Source of the DNA: Streptomyces sabulosicollis
Lineage (GTDB): Bacteria > Actinomycetota > Actinomycetes > Streptomycetales > Streptomycetaceae
DNA: 64,000 bases
Assembly: GCF_016103465.1 (NCBI RefSeq)
Contig: NZ_JAEEAP010000006.1
Coordinates: forward strand, 1-64,000
Reading direction: 5' to 3'
The notes below the pieces were generated by a model that was not told the DNA's origin, ran no database searches, and worked only from the letters and a program-made list of their open reading frames with translations. The translations under genes and the position numbers were made by a program. This document shows, one piece after another, positions 54,303-62,670 of this stretch; position 1 is the first letter of the stretch, and each line of letters opens with the position of its first letter.

Positions 54303-55517
54303 GTGAGCGAACGCGTCATTGCCCCCCGCAACCGCGGCTTCCTCTTCCTCGACTCCCACCCGGCCGGCTGCGAACGCATCGTGGAGGACATGTGGCAGGC
54401 CATTCCCGCCCCGGCCACCACACCGGCCGGTGACGGGCCGGTAGCGCTCGTGATCGGCTCCTCGGCCGGGTACGGGCTGGCGGCCACGGTCGCCGGACTG
54501 AAGCGGGCCGGAATCCGTGGCATCGGCATCTGCTTCGAGAAGGCACCCACCGAGCGGCGCAGTGCCACGGCGGGCTGGTACCGCACCGCCGCCACCGCCA
54601 GCCTCGCCGAAGCCGCCGGGCGGGACATGGTCTTTCTCAACGGTGACGCGTTCGCCGACTTTATGAAGGGCCACGTCGGCGACCTGATCAAGGAACGCTT
54701 CGGCGGACGGCTGGACTACCTGATCTACTCCGTCGCCGCGCCCCGCCGCACCGACCCCGACACCGGCACCGCGTACGCCTCGGTCCTCAAGCCGATCGGG
54801 CAGTCGCACCGCACCAAGACCCTCGTCTTCGGCGACGAGGGAGCGCCGGAGGTCCGCGAGATGGAGACCGCGCCGGCTGAAGGAGACGACATTCAGCAGA
54901 CCGTCGGGGTCATGGGCGGCGCCGACTGGGATCGGTGGATCAGCCACCTCGCCGACCGCGGCCTGCTCGCCGAGGGCTTCACCACTGCGGCCCTGTCCTA
55001 CATCGGCTCCCCGCTCACAGCCGCGATCTACCGGCAGGGCACCATCGGCGCGGCGAAGGCCCACTTGGAAGCCACCGCCCGCACCCTGAACGAGCGCTTG
55101 GGCAAGCTGGTCGGCGGCCGTGCGGTGACCTCCGTCAACGGCGCCGCCGTCACTCAGTCTTCCACCGCCATCCCCAGCATCGCCCTGTACGTCGGACTGC
55201 TGCGCGGCGTCCTTGGCGACGCTCTGGTACCGCCGGCGGGGCAGCTCGCCGAGTTGTGGGACCAGCTCACCGGTACCGCACCGCTGACCGTCGATGACGA
55301 GGGCCGCGTCCGCCTGGACACCTGGGAACTCACCGACGACGTGCAGGCTGCCGTCGCCGCGCGCTGGAAGGAAGCCAGCACCAGCACCATCATCGCCCTC
55401 GCCGATCTCGACTGGTTCCAGGCGGAGGTGCGCCGTCTCTACGGCTTCGACGTGCCCGGTATCGACTACGCCCGGCCCGTCGAAACCGCCGTCTCCTGGC
55501 CCGCTCACACACCCTGA
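54303..55517 (+). CDS. FabV-type trans-2-enoyl-CoA/ACP reductase
   Basis: A 404-aa reductase of the FabV/TER family, which reduces a trans-2-enoyl thioester with NADH. The Rossmann motif reads VIGSSAGYGLA (about 50-60); the catalytic Tyr243-x8-Lys252 spacing (YRQGTIGAAK) is that of FabV, longer than in FabI. It starts two bases after the ACP stop, and IYSVAAPRRTDP is the usual mid-domain block. A FabV homologue in Streptomyces is not needed for primary fatty-acid synthesis, so a dedicated role on the neighbouring ACP is likely. Confidence 0.92.
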   Translation: MSERVIAPRNRGFLFLDSHPAGCERIVEDMWQAIPAPATTPAGDGPVALVIGSSAGYGLAATVAGLKRAGIRGIGICFEKAPTERRSATAGWYRTAATASLAEAAGRDMVFLNGDAFADFMKGHVGDLIKERFGGRLDYLIYSVAAPRRTDPDTGTAYASVLKPIGQSHRTKTLVFGDEGAPEVREMETAPAEGDDIQQTVGVMGGADWDRWISHLADRGLLAEGFTTAALSYIGSPLTAAIYRQGTIGAAKAHLEATARTLNERLGKLVGGRAVTSVNGAAVTQSSTAIPSIALYVGLLRGVLGDALVPPAGQLAELWDQLTGTAPLTVDDEGRVRLDTWELTDDVQAAVAARWKEASTSTIIALADLDWFQAEVRRLYGFDVPGIDYARPVETAVSWPAHTP

Positions 55518-55540
55518 CGCCTCACGTCTGGAGGAACGCC

Positions 55541-56368
55541 ATGCGTTTGCCGACCGCCCAAGACCTCATCCGATGGCAGCAGCAGCTCGAACAGTTCTTG
55601 GCCCACTTCGCAGACACCGATCTGCGCCAGGCCACGGCGCGGATCAGCGACCCGGCCGTCCGCGATGCGGCGGCCGTCTACGTCACCCGGCCGAGTAAGC
55701 GACTGCTGGGCATGGCGTTCCTCTATGCCGCGAACGTCCTCGACCACCAGGACGGCATCCGTGACGACGATCTCACCGCCATCGCGGCCGCGTTGGAAAT
55801 CCGGCACGGCGCGATCCTGCTGCACGACGACATCGTGGATGGCGACACCATGCGCGGCGGCCAGCCCACCGCGCACCACGCCCTCATCCCAGGCTTCGGC
55901 GAGGACGAAGCGCGTAGCGCTGCCCTGTTCGTCGGCGATGTCCTCGCCGGGCTCGCCCCGCTGCCCATCCTGCGTTCCGCTCTGCCCGCGCCCATCCGGG
56001 TTCGGCTGTCCGAGCTGTTCCAGCACACCACGGCCCTGGTCGCAGCCGGGCAGACCGAGCAACTGCATCTCGACGTATGCCAGGATCCCGGACGCGTCAC
56101 GGAGGCGGACATCCTCCGCGTCCACGCGGGACAGTTCGCTCCCTACCTGCTGTGCTCCCTGCACCTCGCTGGCGCCCTCGCCGGGCTCGACGACGCCGAC
56201 CTCGACCGCCATCGCCCACAGGGTCAGCAGGCGTTCGTACTCCTGAGCCCGCCGCTGGTCGGCGGGCTCATCCATGAGGCGCCGGATAAGGGCGTTGACC
56301 TCAGCCTGAGCAAGGGTCATCAATGGGCCGGGCGGCCGGACGACGGTGGGCATGTCTCAACGATATGA
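55541..56368 (+). pseudogene. Isoprenyl diphosphate synthase, C-terminally truncated
   Basis: The first 220 or so codons are a trans-isoprenyl diphosphate synthase (FPP/GGPP type), with the first aspartate-rich motif ILLHDDIVDGD (DDxxD at 96-100) and a VFVGDVLAG-like helix. After DDADLDR (near 56205) the family sequence, including the second DDxxD needed for catalysis, is lost and replaced by unrelated DNA read in a shadow frame to 56368. It is therefore probably inactive unless the missing part is supplied elsewhere. It was the fourth gene of the radical-SAM operon. Confidence 0.78.
56205..56353 (-). pseudogene. Fragment of a small Streptomyces hypothetical gene
   Basis: Starting at 56353 the minus strand reads LMTLAQAEVNALIRRLMDEPADQRRAQEYERLL, a pattern I associate with small hypothetical proteins found beside XRE regulators. 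It runs into the isoprenyl synthase remnant at about 56205 and is truncated there. The junction marks the recombination point that cut both genes. Confidence 0.5.
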
Positions 56369-56402
56369 GGGGGCGCCGACACCGGCCGTGACCCGTGCTG
56401 GT

Positions 56403-56603
56403 CTAGTCAGCGGCTGCCGAGGGGTGCCGTACGGCACCCTTCACTGCGGATTCCAGCTCAGGGCGAGGGAGCTCCGCTTCCTTGGCGTGGTCAGGGATGC
56501 CGGTCTGGCTCTTGGCGACGGCGTGGCGCCAGCGCTTCCACTGGCGTCCCCGCTCCTCGCCCTCACGCCCGGTGGGCGCGGAGTATTCGGCGTCTGACGC
56601 CTG
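56403..56603 (-). pseudogene. Start-less ORF remnant
   Basis: A 66-codon run between two TAG stops with good coding bias (EYSAPTGREGEERGRQWKRW … AVAKSQTGIPDHAKEAELPRPELESA) but no start codon. Possibly the 3' end of a small regulatory-cluster gene. It includes the 18-base perfect palindrome GGGTGCCGTACGGCACCC (56422-56439). Confidence 0.4.
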
Positions 56604-56705
56604 CTAGAGCGTGATGAGTCTCTCGGGGTTTCCACGTTGGATCATAAGTGCGGTGCATCAGTCGCCCGCATGCACACTCCCGCTCCATGAGCCCCAAAAT
56701 ACGTC

Positions 56706-56727
56706 GGCCCTCGCGGAAGCGAGGGCC
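56706..56727. terminator. Hairpin upstream of XRE regulator gene
   Basis: GGCCCTCGC-GGAA-GCGAGGGCC, a perfect 9-bp stem with GGAA loop. It separates the decayed region from the regulator operon. Confidence 0.6.
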
Positions 56728-56758
56728 GATCGTCGCGCGCCCGGCGGTGCCGGGAGTA

Positions 56759-56785
56759 CCGTTCTGAGTGTCGAGGTCAGAACGG
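56759..56785. promoter_or_regulatory. Inverted repeat overlapping the XRE gene ribosome site
   Basis: CCGTTCTGA (56759-56767) and TCAGAACGG (56777-56785), a perfect 9-bp repeat with 9-base spacer. Its right arm overlaps the ribosome site GGAGG (56784-56788) of the gene at 56794, so it could be an autoregulatory operator or an mRNA hairpin hiding the ribosome site. Confidence 0.55.
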
Positions 56786-56793
56786 AGGCTAGT

Positions 56794-58041
56794 ATGCCGC
56801 AGACTTCAACCGCCTTGGGCGACAACGTGCGTGCGCATCGGCGCCGCGCCGGAATGAGCCAGGAACAGCTCGCGAACGACGCCGAACTTTCGGTGTCGGT
56901 CATCCGGAAAATCGAGCAAGGGGGCCATGCCCGAGTAGAAACCCTTCACGCCATCGCCCGCGCGATGGGAGTCGAGACCGCAGCCCTGTTCGCTACGGAC
57001 GCTCCAGAACCCGTGGTCGGGGACGAAGCTAACCGGCAGATGCTTGCCCAGCTCCGCCGTGCGCTCATGCCCCCCGTAGGGATCACCGAGACTCTGTCCG
57101 AGCCCGGACGCGCCGAGGACTTGTCAGACCTCAGTCGGCGAATTGAGGACGGGCACGCCCTGTACCACGCCGACCGGTACGACTCCGTCGCCCGCATGCT
57201 GCCCCGCCTGCTGCGGAGCGCAGAAGCCTCCGTCGTGGCGGCAGAGGATGACGAGGACGAGGCGCGTGCCCGCGCCTTGCACGCTCAGGCGCTCCTGCTC
57301 ACAGGAAAGTACCTGACTCAGGTGCGTCAGTACGACATGGCGTATCACGCGCTCGCCGAGGGGATCCGGGTCGCCCGGGAGGCCGGGCAGACACTCAGCG
57401 CGGTGACCGGCGTCATCGGCATGTGCTGGCTCCTGCTACGACAGGACCGGTTCGGCGAGAGCGAGCGCCTGGCTGCCGTTACCGCCGAGCACGTCGAGCC
57501 GCGGGTATCGTCCGCCACCCCTGGCGAACTGGCTGCCTGGGGGGAGCTTTCCCTGCGCATCGCGTCAGCGGCCGTACGCAACAATAAGCCCGATGAGGCT
57601 GCGGAGGCTCGGCGCATGGCCGCCTCTGCGGCGACAGCGCTGGACCAGGAGCACACCGACTACCGCACCCACTGGACGACCTTCGGCCCCGTGACAGCGG
57701 AACTGAAGGCTGTTGAAGATCTGTCGATCGCTGGTGACGCGAGAGGCGTGCTGCGACGCGCGGATGAGGGCGTGCTCGCCCAGAAGGCGCTACGGAAGTT
57801 CGGCAAGCCATCCGCGAACAACTGGGACAGGCACCGCCTGGACGTCGCCCGGGCTCATGTCACACTGGGATCCACGCAGGACGCCATGGACGAACTGAAC
57901 CGCCTCAAGCGGTCGTCCGGCCACTGGCTCAAGCATCAGCCGATGGCTCGATACATCATGCGCGACCTGCTGGCGAAGCGTAAGCGGACCCTGACCCGCG
58001 ACATGCGTGCCATGGCCGTTCACCTGGACATTCGCGCGTAA
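56794..58041 (+). CDS. XRE-family regulator with TPR-like C-terminal domain
   Basis: A 415-aa protein with an N-terminal XRE HTH (NVRAHRRRAGMSQEQLANDAELSVSVIRKIEQGGHARVETL, about 10-50) and a helical, probably TPR-type sensor region to the end (ARALHAQALLLTGKYLTQVRQYDMAYHALAEGIRVAREA). ATG at 56794 with GGAGG. This architecture is common in Streptomyces and typically senses a small peptide or co-regulator. It stands alone, followed by the HATPase/XRE cluster. Confidence 0.87.
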   Translation: MPQTSTALGDNVRAHRRRAGMSQEQLANDAELSVSVIRKIEQGGHARVETLHAIARAMGVETAALFATDAPEPVVGDEANRQMLAQLRRALMPPVGITETLSEPGRAEDLSDLSRRIEDGHALYHADRYDSVARMLPRLLRSAEASVVAAEDDEDEARARALHAQALLLTGKYLTQVRQYDMAYHALAEGIRVAREAGQTLSAVTGVIGMCWLLLRQDRFGESERLAAVTAEHVEPRVSSATPGELAAWGELSLRIASAAVRNNKPDEAAEARRMAASAATALDQEHTDYRTHWTTFGPVTAELKAVEDLSIAGDARGVLRRADEGVLAQKALRKFGKPSANNWDRHRLDVARAHVTLGSTQDAMDELNRLKRSSGHWLKHQPMARYIMRDLLAKRKRTLTRDMRAMAVHLDIRA

Positions 58042-58167
58042 TTGACACGTAGCGTGGTAGTTCGCTTGCGGCCGGTCGCGAACTGCCACGCTACGTACAT
58101 GGCTTGAAACTCTCTGCCCCCATACGGTCCATCACACCACCGTGAAGACCTACGCCGGGGACAGACC

Positions 58168-58359
58168 ATGCGTAGAACCACCAACGAACGCCAGGAGCGT
58201 CGCGCGCTCGCCGACGCTTCTGTTACTGCAACAACGCCTGTGACCGGGCCCGGCCTCTTAGCACCCGAGGCCCAAAGGTTCATGGTTCGCCACGGCGACC
58301 CCCGCCGATGGAAGGCAGGGGACTGGAAGACGTACCTCGAGCTGGGCGGAGCGTCATGA
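58168..58359 (+). CDS. Small hypothetical protein upstream of HATPase
   Basis: A 63-aa protein (RRTTNERQERRALADASV … RFMVRHGDPRRWKAGDWKTYLELGG). Its stop overlaps the HATPase start (ATGA). No family known to me; the Trp/Arg-rich end may be a small regulatory peptide. Confidence 0.6.
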   Translation: MRRTTNERQERRALADASVTATTPVTGPGLLAPEAQRFMVRHGDPRRWKAGDWKTYLELGGAS

Positions 58360-58784
58360 CCGCCACCGCCCGGCCCTCCGCCATCGGCGCGCCGGCCTAC
58401 TCGCAGTCGTACCTCCGAGAGAAGGAGTCCGCCGCCGTCGTCCGGAAGATGGTGCGGACCGTGTTGGAGACCTGGCATCTGCCCCACCTCGTCGGCCCGG
58501 CGGAGCACGTCGTAGCCGAGCTGGTCGCCAACGCCGTGGATCACGCCCGCGGCCGTTGCTTCCGCTTCGTCGTGACCCGCACCAGCGAACACCGGGTGCG
58601 TATCGCGGTCATCGACAGGAGCCACGACGAGCCAGTTCGCAAGACCCCCTCTCCCGATGAGGAGCACGGTCGCGGCCTGGCGGTGGTGGAGGCTTTCTCC
58701 ACTGCTTGGGGCGTTGACCCGCTGACGTGGGGAAAGCGGGTTTGGGCGGACTTGGAGGGCAAGCCGTGCAGCACGCCTCGCTGA
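58356..58784 (+). CDS. HATPase (anti-sigma-factor-like) protein
   Basis: A 142-aa GHKL ATPase of the RsbW/SpoIIAB-like group. The N-box is VVAELVANAVDHA, the G1 box region is VAVIDRSHDEP-like and the G2 box is HGRGLAVVEAFSTAWGV. Coupled to genes on both sides. In Streptomyces such proteins pair with DUF5753-type XRE regulators as here. Confidence 0.88.
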   Translation: MTATARPSAIGAPAYSQSYLREKESAAVVRKMVRTVLETWHLPHLVGPAEHVVAELVANAVDHARGRCFRFVVTRTSEHRVRIAVIDRSHDEPVRKTPSPDEEHGRGLAVVEAFSTAWGVDPLTWGKRVWADLEGKPCSTPR

Positions 58785-59692
58785 TCCTGCCCCCGTCCAC
58801 CCGCAGCACGGAGACACCCGCCGCGGCCGTCGTGCTCGGTGCCTACCTTTGGGCACTGCGGCTCTTGCGCGGCCTCACTATGAGCGAGGTGGCGGCGGCG
58901 ATCCACTGTTCGACGTCCAGGATGTCCCGGCTGGAGACTGGCCATCTATGTCGGCCTGCGGATGCGCTCGAGCTCATGGAGCACTACGGCGTCGTTGACC
59001 GTCAAAGTCGTGAAGCGGTAGACCGCCTCCTCCAGGAGCCGCCGCGGCAGGTGCTGTATGACTCGGCGCCCGGCTGGCTGGACCGTCTCCACGCCTGCCA
59101 GCGCCGGGCGGACAGCATGGTCATCCACACCGCCTGCTCCCTGCCGGACATGGTGCGGATCCCCGAGTACTCGGTCGGCGCGCTGGCCCAGCATCTACGA
59201 GCCGACCTGCTGGTCCGTATCCCGCCCCGTGCCGCCTTGTCGACGGTCAGCGGCCAGGACGTGACCCTGCTGCTCGATGAGATGGTGTTGAACAGGCCCG
59301 TCTGCCAGCCGTCCGTGATGGCGGACCAGTTCGCGCACCTCCAGAAGCTGGGCAAATCAGAGATGGGGCCGCGGATTCTGCTGGTGCCCCTCCGGGCCAT
59401 GGTCGCACCACCGCCTGGCCTCCTGTACCGCATGACCGTGCACGGGCACGAGCTCATAGCTGAGGAGTGGGGCACCTTCGTCCTGTACTACACCGGCAAA
59501 GAGGCTGCGAAGCTCTGGCAGCATCGCCTCCAAACCGCTTTGGCCGCTGCCGTGTCCGCCAAGGAGACAGTGATGTGCCTGGGGCGCGCCCGGCTCGAGA
59601 TGGAAGCCGCCGAATGCAGGCAGTCACGGGTGGGCCAGATGAGCTGTGAGAGCCGCCTGTTCCTCGCGCCCGGAGGGGAGGCAGTCCTGTGA
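58766..59692 (+). CDS. XRE-family regulator with DUF5753-like domain
   Basis: A 308-aa regulator. GTG at 58766 (GGAGGG upstream) overlaps the HATPase gene by 19 bases. HTH: LRLLRGLTMSEVAAAIHCSTSRMSRLETG (about residues 30-58). The remainder is the DUF5753 ligand-binding-like domain (IHTACSLPDMVRIPEYSVGALAQHL). It forms the usual co-transcribed pair with the HATPase; the small zinc-ribbon gene follows in GTGA overlap. Confidence 0.88.
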   Translation: MQHASLILPPSTRSTETPAAAVVLGAYLWALRLLRGLTMSEVAAAIHCSTSRMSRLETGHLCRPADALELMEHYGVVDRQSREAVDRLLQEPPRQVLYDSAPGWLDRLHACQRRADSMVIHTACSLPDMVRIPEYSVGALAQHLRADLLVRIPPRAALSTVSGQDVTLLLDEMVLNRPVCQPSVMADQFAHLQKLGKSEMGPRILLVPLRAMVAPPPGLLYRMTVHGHELIAEEWGTFVLYYTGKEAAKLWQHRLQTALAAAVSAKETVMCLGRARLEMEAAECRQSRVGQMSCESRLFLAPGGEAVL

Positions 59693-60006
59693 GCAGCGAC
59701 GTAGGCCGTGCTCCGGATGGGCGCCGGTGGATCAGCCTGGGCCTGCTCTTCGGCGGCCACTCCTGCACAGTCCCCGGTCCGCTCGGTGCCAAGGAGCTGG
59801 CCCCTCAATGGGACCCGGCCGCGCAGCTCGATGAGGCGCTATGGTAAGCGCGGCGGGCCGGATTCGACCCGGACGATAATTACCCCGGCGCCCCGGACTG
59901 CCCATGGCGGCTCGTCTGCCGCGGATGCGGCACACCGTTGAGGGCGAGCCTGGCCTCCCTACGCGGCGGCACGCGGTGCGGCTGCGAGTTCGCGGACTTG
60001 CCCTGA
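59689..60006 (+). pseudogene. Small zinc-ribbon protein interrupted by in-frame TAA
   Basis: GTG at 59689 overlaps the XRE stop. The frame gives 52 residues (ISLGLLFGGHSCTVPGPL … AAQLDEALW), then TAA at 59845-59847, and continues in the same frame RRAGFDPDDNYPGAPDCPWRLVCRGCGTPLR … GGTRCGCEFADLP to a TGA. The second part is a recognisable YPG-x-PW-x-CxxCG … CxC zinc-ribbon found in small Streptomyces proteins. One point mutation therefore split an otherwise intact gene of about 105 codons. Confidence 0.65.
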
Positions 60007-60144
60007 AGCCGGGCGGGCCGCTGAACAGTCCGACTCCCACCGGACACGCCTGAGACCAGCGGCCCGCCCTTCCCACCACCCTCCTGCCCAGAAACAGATC
60101 GCGGTGGCCGCTCGCCAACGCATTCGAAAGAACGGAGCCGATGT

Positions 60145-60636
60145 ATGAGTGCGGCTGCGCTTGCCACCCTTCTGCCCGACCAGGCAGTCGACTTGGTGCG
60201 TGCGGATGAGCATTGGAATGTCGTCGCGACCCCGGATGGCTGCGGCCGTCACGTCCTGGATGCTCTGGGGGACAGTACGGGGGCGGTCTTCGAGGATCCG
60301 GTGCTTCAACATCTGGTGTGGATCATTCCGCCGGGTGGGGCCGACGACTGGCCTGCGGCTCCCCCTCTGAACATCACTCTCTACCGGGCAGGGGACAGGC
60401 TGAATGTCCCCGGGCTGAACGGCTCTCGCTGCGGCACCTGCTGGCTCCACCCACCCCAGCCTGATCGGCTGTTCACTGACGCGGCCGTCCTGCGCCACCA
60501 CCACGCGGGAGGCTGCCGTGGTCGACGTGTGGGAGTCCAGCAACGGTCTCAGACGCATTTCCTATGCCTGCCAGCCGGGTTGGCGCGAGACCGGCGGCAG
60601 CTCCGGACACCGCTGGACCTAGGGAAGTCGCGATGA
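60145..60636 (+). CDS. Hypothetical protein of XRE/HATPase cluster
   Basis: A 163-aa soluble protein with no recognised family. ATG at 60145 preceded by GGAG. Features: an acidic N-terminal half (ADEHWNVVATPDGCGRHVLDAL) and a Cys/His group (SRCGTCWLHPPQPDRL … LRHHHAGGC) that could bind a metal. Coupled by ATGA to the tiny membrane peptide that follows. Confidence 0.65.
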   Translation: MSAAALATLLPDQAVDLVRADEHWNVVATPDGCGRHVLDALGDSTGAVFEDPVLQHLVWIIPPGGADDWPAAPPLNITLYRAGDRLNVPGLNGSRCGTCWLHPPQPDRLFTDAAVLRHHHAGGCRGRRVGVQQRSQTHFLCLPAGLARDRRQLRTPLDLGKSR

Positions 60637-60719
60637 GGCCCGTCATGGGACAAGTCCTGTATGTGGTGGCCGTGGCGGCGCTCCTGGGCGTGCTCAGCTA
60701 CGGCATCACCCACCCATGA
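60633..60719 (+). CDS. 28-residue single-helix membrane peptide
   Basis: ATG overlapping the stop of the upstream gene (ATGA); the peptide is almost entirely one transmembrane helix (VLYVVAVAALLGVLSYGI) with a short basic start and a THP end. The overlap and hydrophobic pattern argue for real translation. Function unknown; possibly a signalling or regulatory peptide. Confidence 0.5.
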   Translation: MRPVMGQVLYVVAVAALLGVLSYGITHP

Positions 60720-60842
60720 CCCCCACCCCGGCCGGGCGTGCTCGTGAACCCCGGCCGGGGTGGTCCGGGGCTCCGGCTGCCGCTCCCTACTCCCCCAGGG
60801 GAGGGCGGCCGGAGCCGTCACGGGAGGGAGAGGAGGCCGCTC

Positions 60843-61214
60843 GTGCGGCGGCTATGGACCACTGGCGACTGCTGGCTGTGGTGCGAACGCGTCGCGCTGC
60901 CGGTGCTGTGGCTCGGCCCGGTCCTCTGGGAGGGCGGCAATGCCCCCCTGCACGCATGCCAGCGGTGTATCCGACGCCTGGAGAGCAAGGTCCGGGGTGT
61001 CCTCATCCGCGGCGCTGGGCCAGCGCCAGTGCCCGATCGGCAGCAGTGGGCGCCAGGCGATTGCTGGCTGTGGTGCCAGCGCATTGCCCTGCCGACGCTG
61101 CTGCTCGGCACAGCGGAGAGCGCGGGGCACCAGGTGCCGCTCTACAGCTGCGAGCCGTGCATACACCGCCTGGAGGACAAGGTACGTGCCGCTCTCCCGT
61201 ACGTCCCCGCCTGA
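60843..61214 (+). CDS. Protein with two tandem CWLWC/CxxC repeats
   Basis: A 123-aa protein made of two copies of a domain of about 45 residues: GDCWLWCERVALPVLWLGPV … HACQRCIRRLESKVRGVL and GDCWLWCQRIALPTLLLGTA … YSCEPCIHRLEDKVRAAL. Each has a CWLWC and a CxxC about 25 residues apart, an apparent four-Cys zinc site. GTG at 60843 with AGGAGG. Internal duplication is clear; no known family. Confidence 0.7.
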   Translation: MRRLWTTGDCWLWCERVALPVLWLGPVLWEGGNAPLHACQRCIRRLESKVRGVLIRGAGPAPVPDRQQWAPGDCWLWCQRIALPTLLLGTAESAGHQVPLYSCEPCIHRLEDKVRAALPYVPA

Positions 61215-61441
61215 TGAGACTCCCGCCCCCGGCCGCGCTGGCCTGAGCGTCGCCGGGCCGGGTCGCGGGTACCACCGCGTCGTCGCCACGGCTTCCGGAC
61301 GGCGGGCTCGATGATCGCGTAGGTACGGGTGCCGTCATCGCGCGTGAAGTCGGCCGGTAGCGGCTCCTGGAGGCTCTGCCACCATCTTGTATCGGCAGAT
61401 AGGAGGAAGCCGAAAGCGAGAGGTTAGCGGGTAGGCATCGG

Positions 61442-61819
61442 TCAGCTGTGGATGGTGGCACAAGGCTTTTGTGAGTGACCCTTGACCTGAGCACACATCC
61501 GGCTGCCATTCGGGTAATCCCGATCAATTCTCCATTCGGCATACTCGAACTGGTGGCCTGCTACCTCCCGTGCCCGAGTGTATTTCCGTTCCGTTACTGG
61601 CTTCGTGCGCTTCTCGGGGCGCTTAATCACGATGCGGGCCTTCATCCCGGCGTGCCAGCCCTGGAAGAGTACCCGAGCCTTGTCAACGTGCAACTTGTTC
61701 CCGAGGACGCCGACACTGACTGGGCCGTCGTGGCCCATGCCGTTCGCATGCGCGGCAACAGGGACGCTTCCACCGAGTATCACAGCGACCGCCAGGGCCA
61801 TCCATCTGATGTTTCGCAT
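61442..61819 (-). CDS. Secreted protein of unknown function
   Basis: A 125-aa protein with a signal peptide (MRNIRWMALAVAVILGGSVPVAAHA, cleavage likely after AHA). The mature part is basic (RIVIKRPEKRTKPVTERKY) with two cysteines near the C-terminus (MCAQVKGHSQKPC) that could form a disulfide. Lower GC than its neighbours. No family recognised. Confidence 0.7.
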   Translation of the reverse strand: MRNIRWMALAVAVILGGSVPVAAHANGMGHDGPVSVGVLGNKLHVDKARVLFQGWHAGMKARIVIKRPEKRTKPVTERKYTRAREVAGHQFEYAEWRIDRDYPNGSRMCAQVKGHSQKPCATIHS

Positions 61820-62196
61820 GACCGTTGCAACGTCGCAACTCGCTCAAGGAAACGCCCAACCGTCTCACCATCACCCGCACGAGTTGCATCCCAATTTCGT
61901 GATTATTTATCTGGGGGGGGGCGGCTGTCATGGACGGAAAATAAATCCAGTGAAGTTCCATCGGTAGTGGTAGTTCCGCTCTTTGCGAGTTCACGGTGTC
62001 GTGGTCGTGTCCCAATCCGCGATAACCCGGAGGCCGCCCGCATGGCACCTATCCTCTTCGGCGCCGCATCCGTTCTTCCATTCGTCGTCCAGACTGCACC
62101 GTTATTGCTCCATGGGGCGAGTGCCTGCGTGCGCTCTGGCCGTGGTCGCCATCGTCGCGTCCGGCGTGGCCGACACGCTGCGCGAGGTGACGAGAG
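61820..62196. other. Intergenic region, low complexity
   Basis: 377 bases without a supported gene. They include a long G tract (about 61911-61920) and the divergent promoters for the secreted protein and the HATPase gene. GC content is lower than elsewhere. Confidence 0.5.
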
Positions 62197-62670
62197 ATGA
62201 CCTTGGAGCCTAGCCGGCAGGAAACTGTTTGGCGCTGGAGTAGTTGCACGCCTGGAGCCGCGGCTCATGCCCGTGCGGCCCTCCGGCGTACCCTGGCCCA
62301 ACTAGACCTGCCTGGTGAGGCGATTAGTGATGCGGTGCTTGCTGCTTCGGAACTCATCGCTAACGCCATCGAACATGCCTGCGGCCCGTACGAAATGCGA
62401 CTATGCCGCACGGACGCCGGACTCACCTGCGAGATCCAGGATAGTGACCCACGCATCCCGAAAGATATCTATTCCGCTGAAGTGGCGCCTCTAGGCTCAG
62501 ACTTGTGAGACTTTGGTGGTGGACTCGAGGTCCTGACTGAAACGTTGCCCGAGCGGGGTAGAGGTATGCGTATCGTCAACCAACTTACCTCTGGGCGCTG
62601 GGGGTTTCGGGCTTCGGGAAATGGAACAAAGGTCGCATGGATGGCGGTCGTCAGCGCAGGAAGCGGCTAA
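62197..62670 (+). pseudogene. HATPase (anti-sigma-like) interrupted by in-frame TGA
   Basis: Codons 1-103 carry the N-box region (VLAASELIANAIEHACG) and TCEIQDSDPR. A TGA at 62506-62508 then stops the frame, but the same frame continues EVLTETLPERGRGMRIVNQLTSGRWGFRASGNGTKVAW, the G2 box and last strand of the ATPase, to a TAA at 62668-62670. Split exactly once, it resembles the intact gene at 58356. Nonsense mutation or readthrough; the former is likelier. Confidence 0.72.

Noticed and set aside
55505-56353. A 282-aa minus-strand protein over the isoprenyl synthase
   Set aside because: Apart from its first 45 or so residues it is the antisense of a clear isoprenyl synthase; only the fragment 56205-56353 is plausible.
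61911-61920. Phase-variation tract
   Set aside because: The G run is intergenic with no nearby start that its length would switch; at high GC a run of this length can be chance or a sequencing problem.
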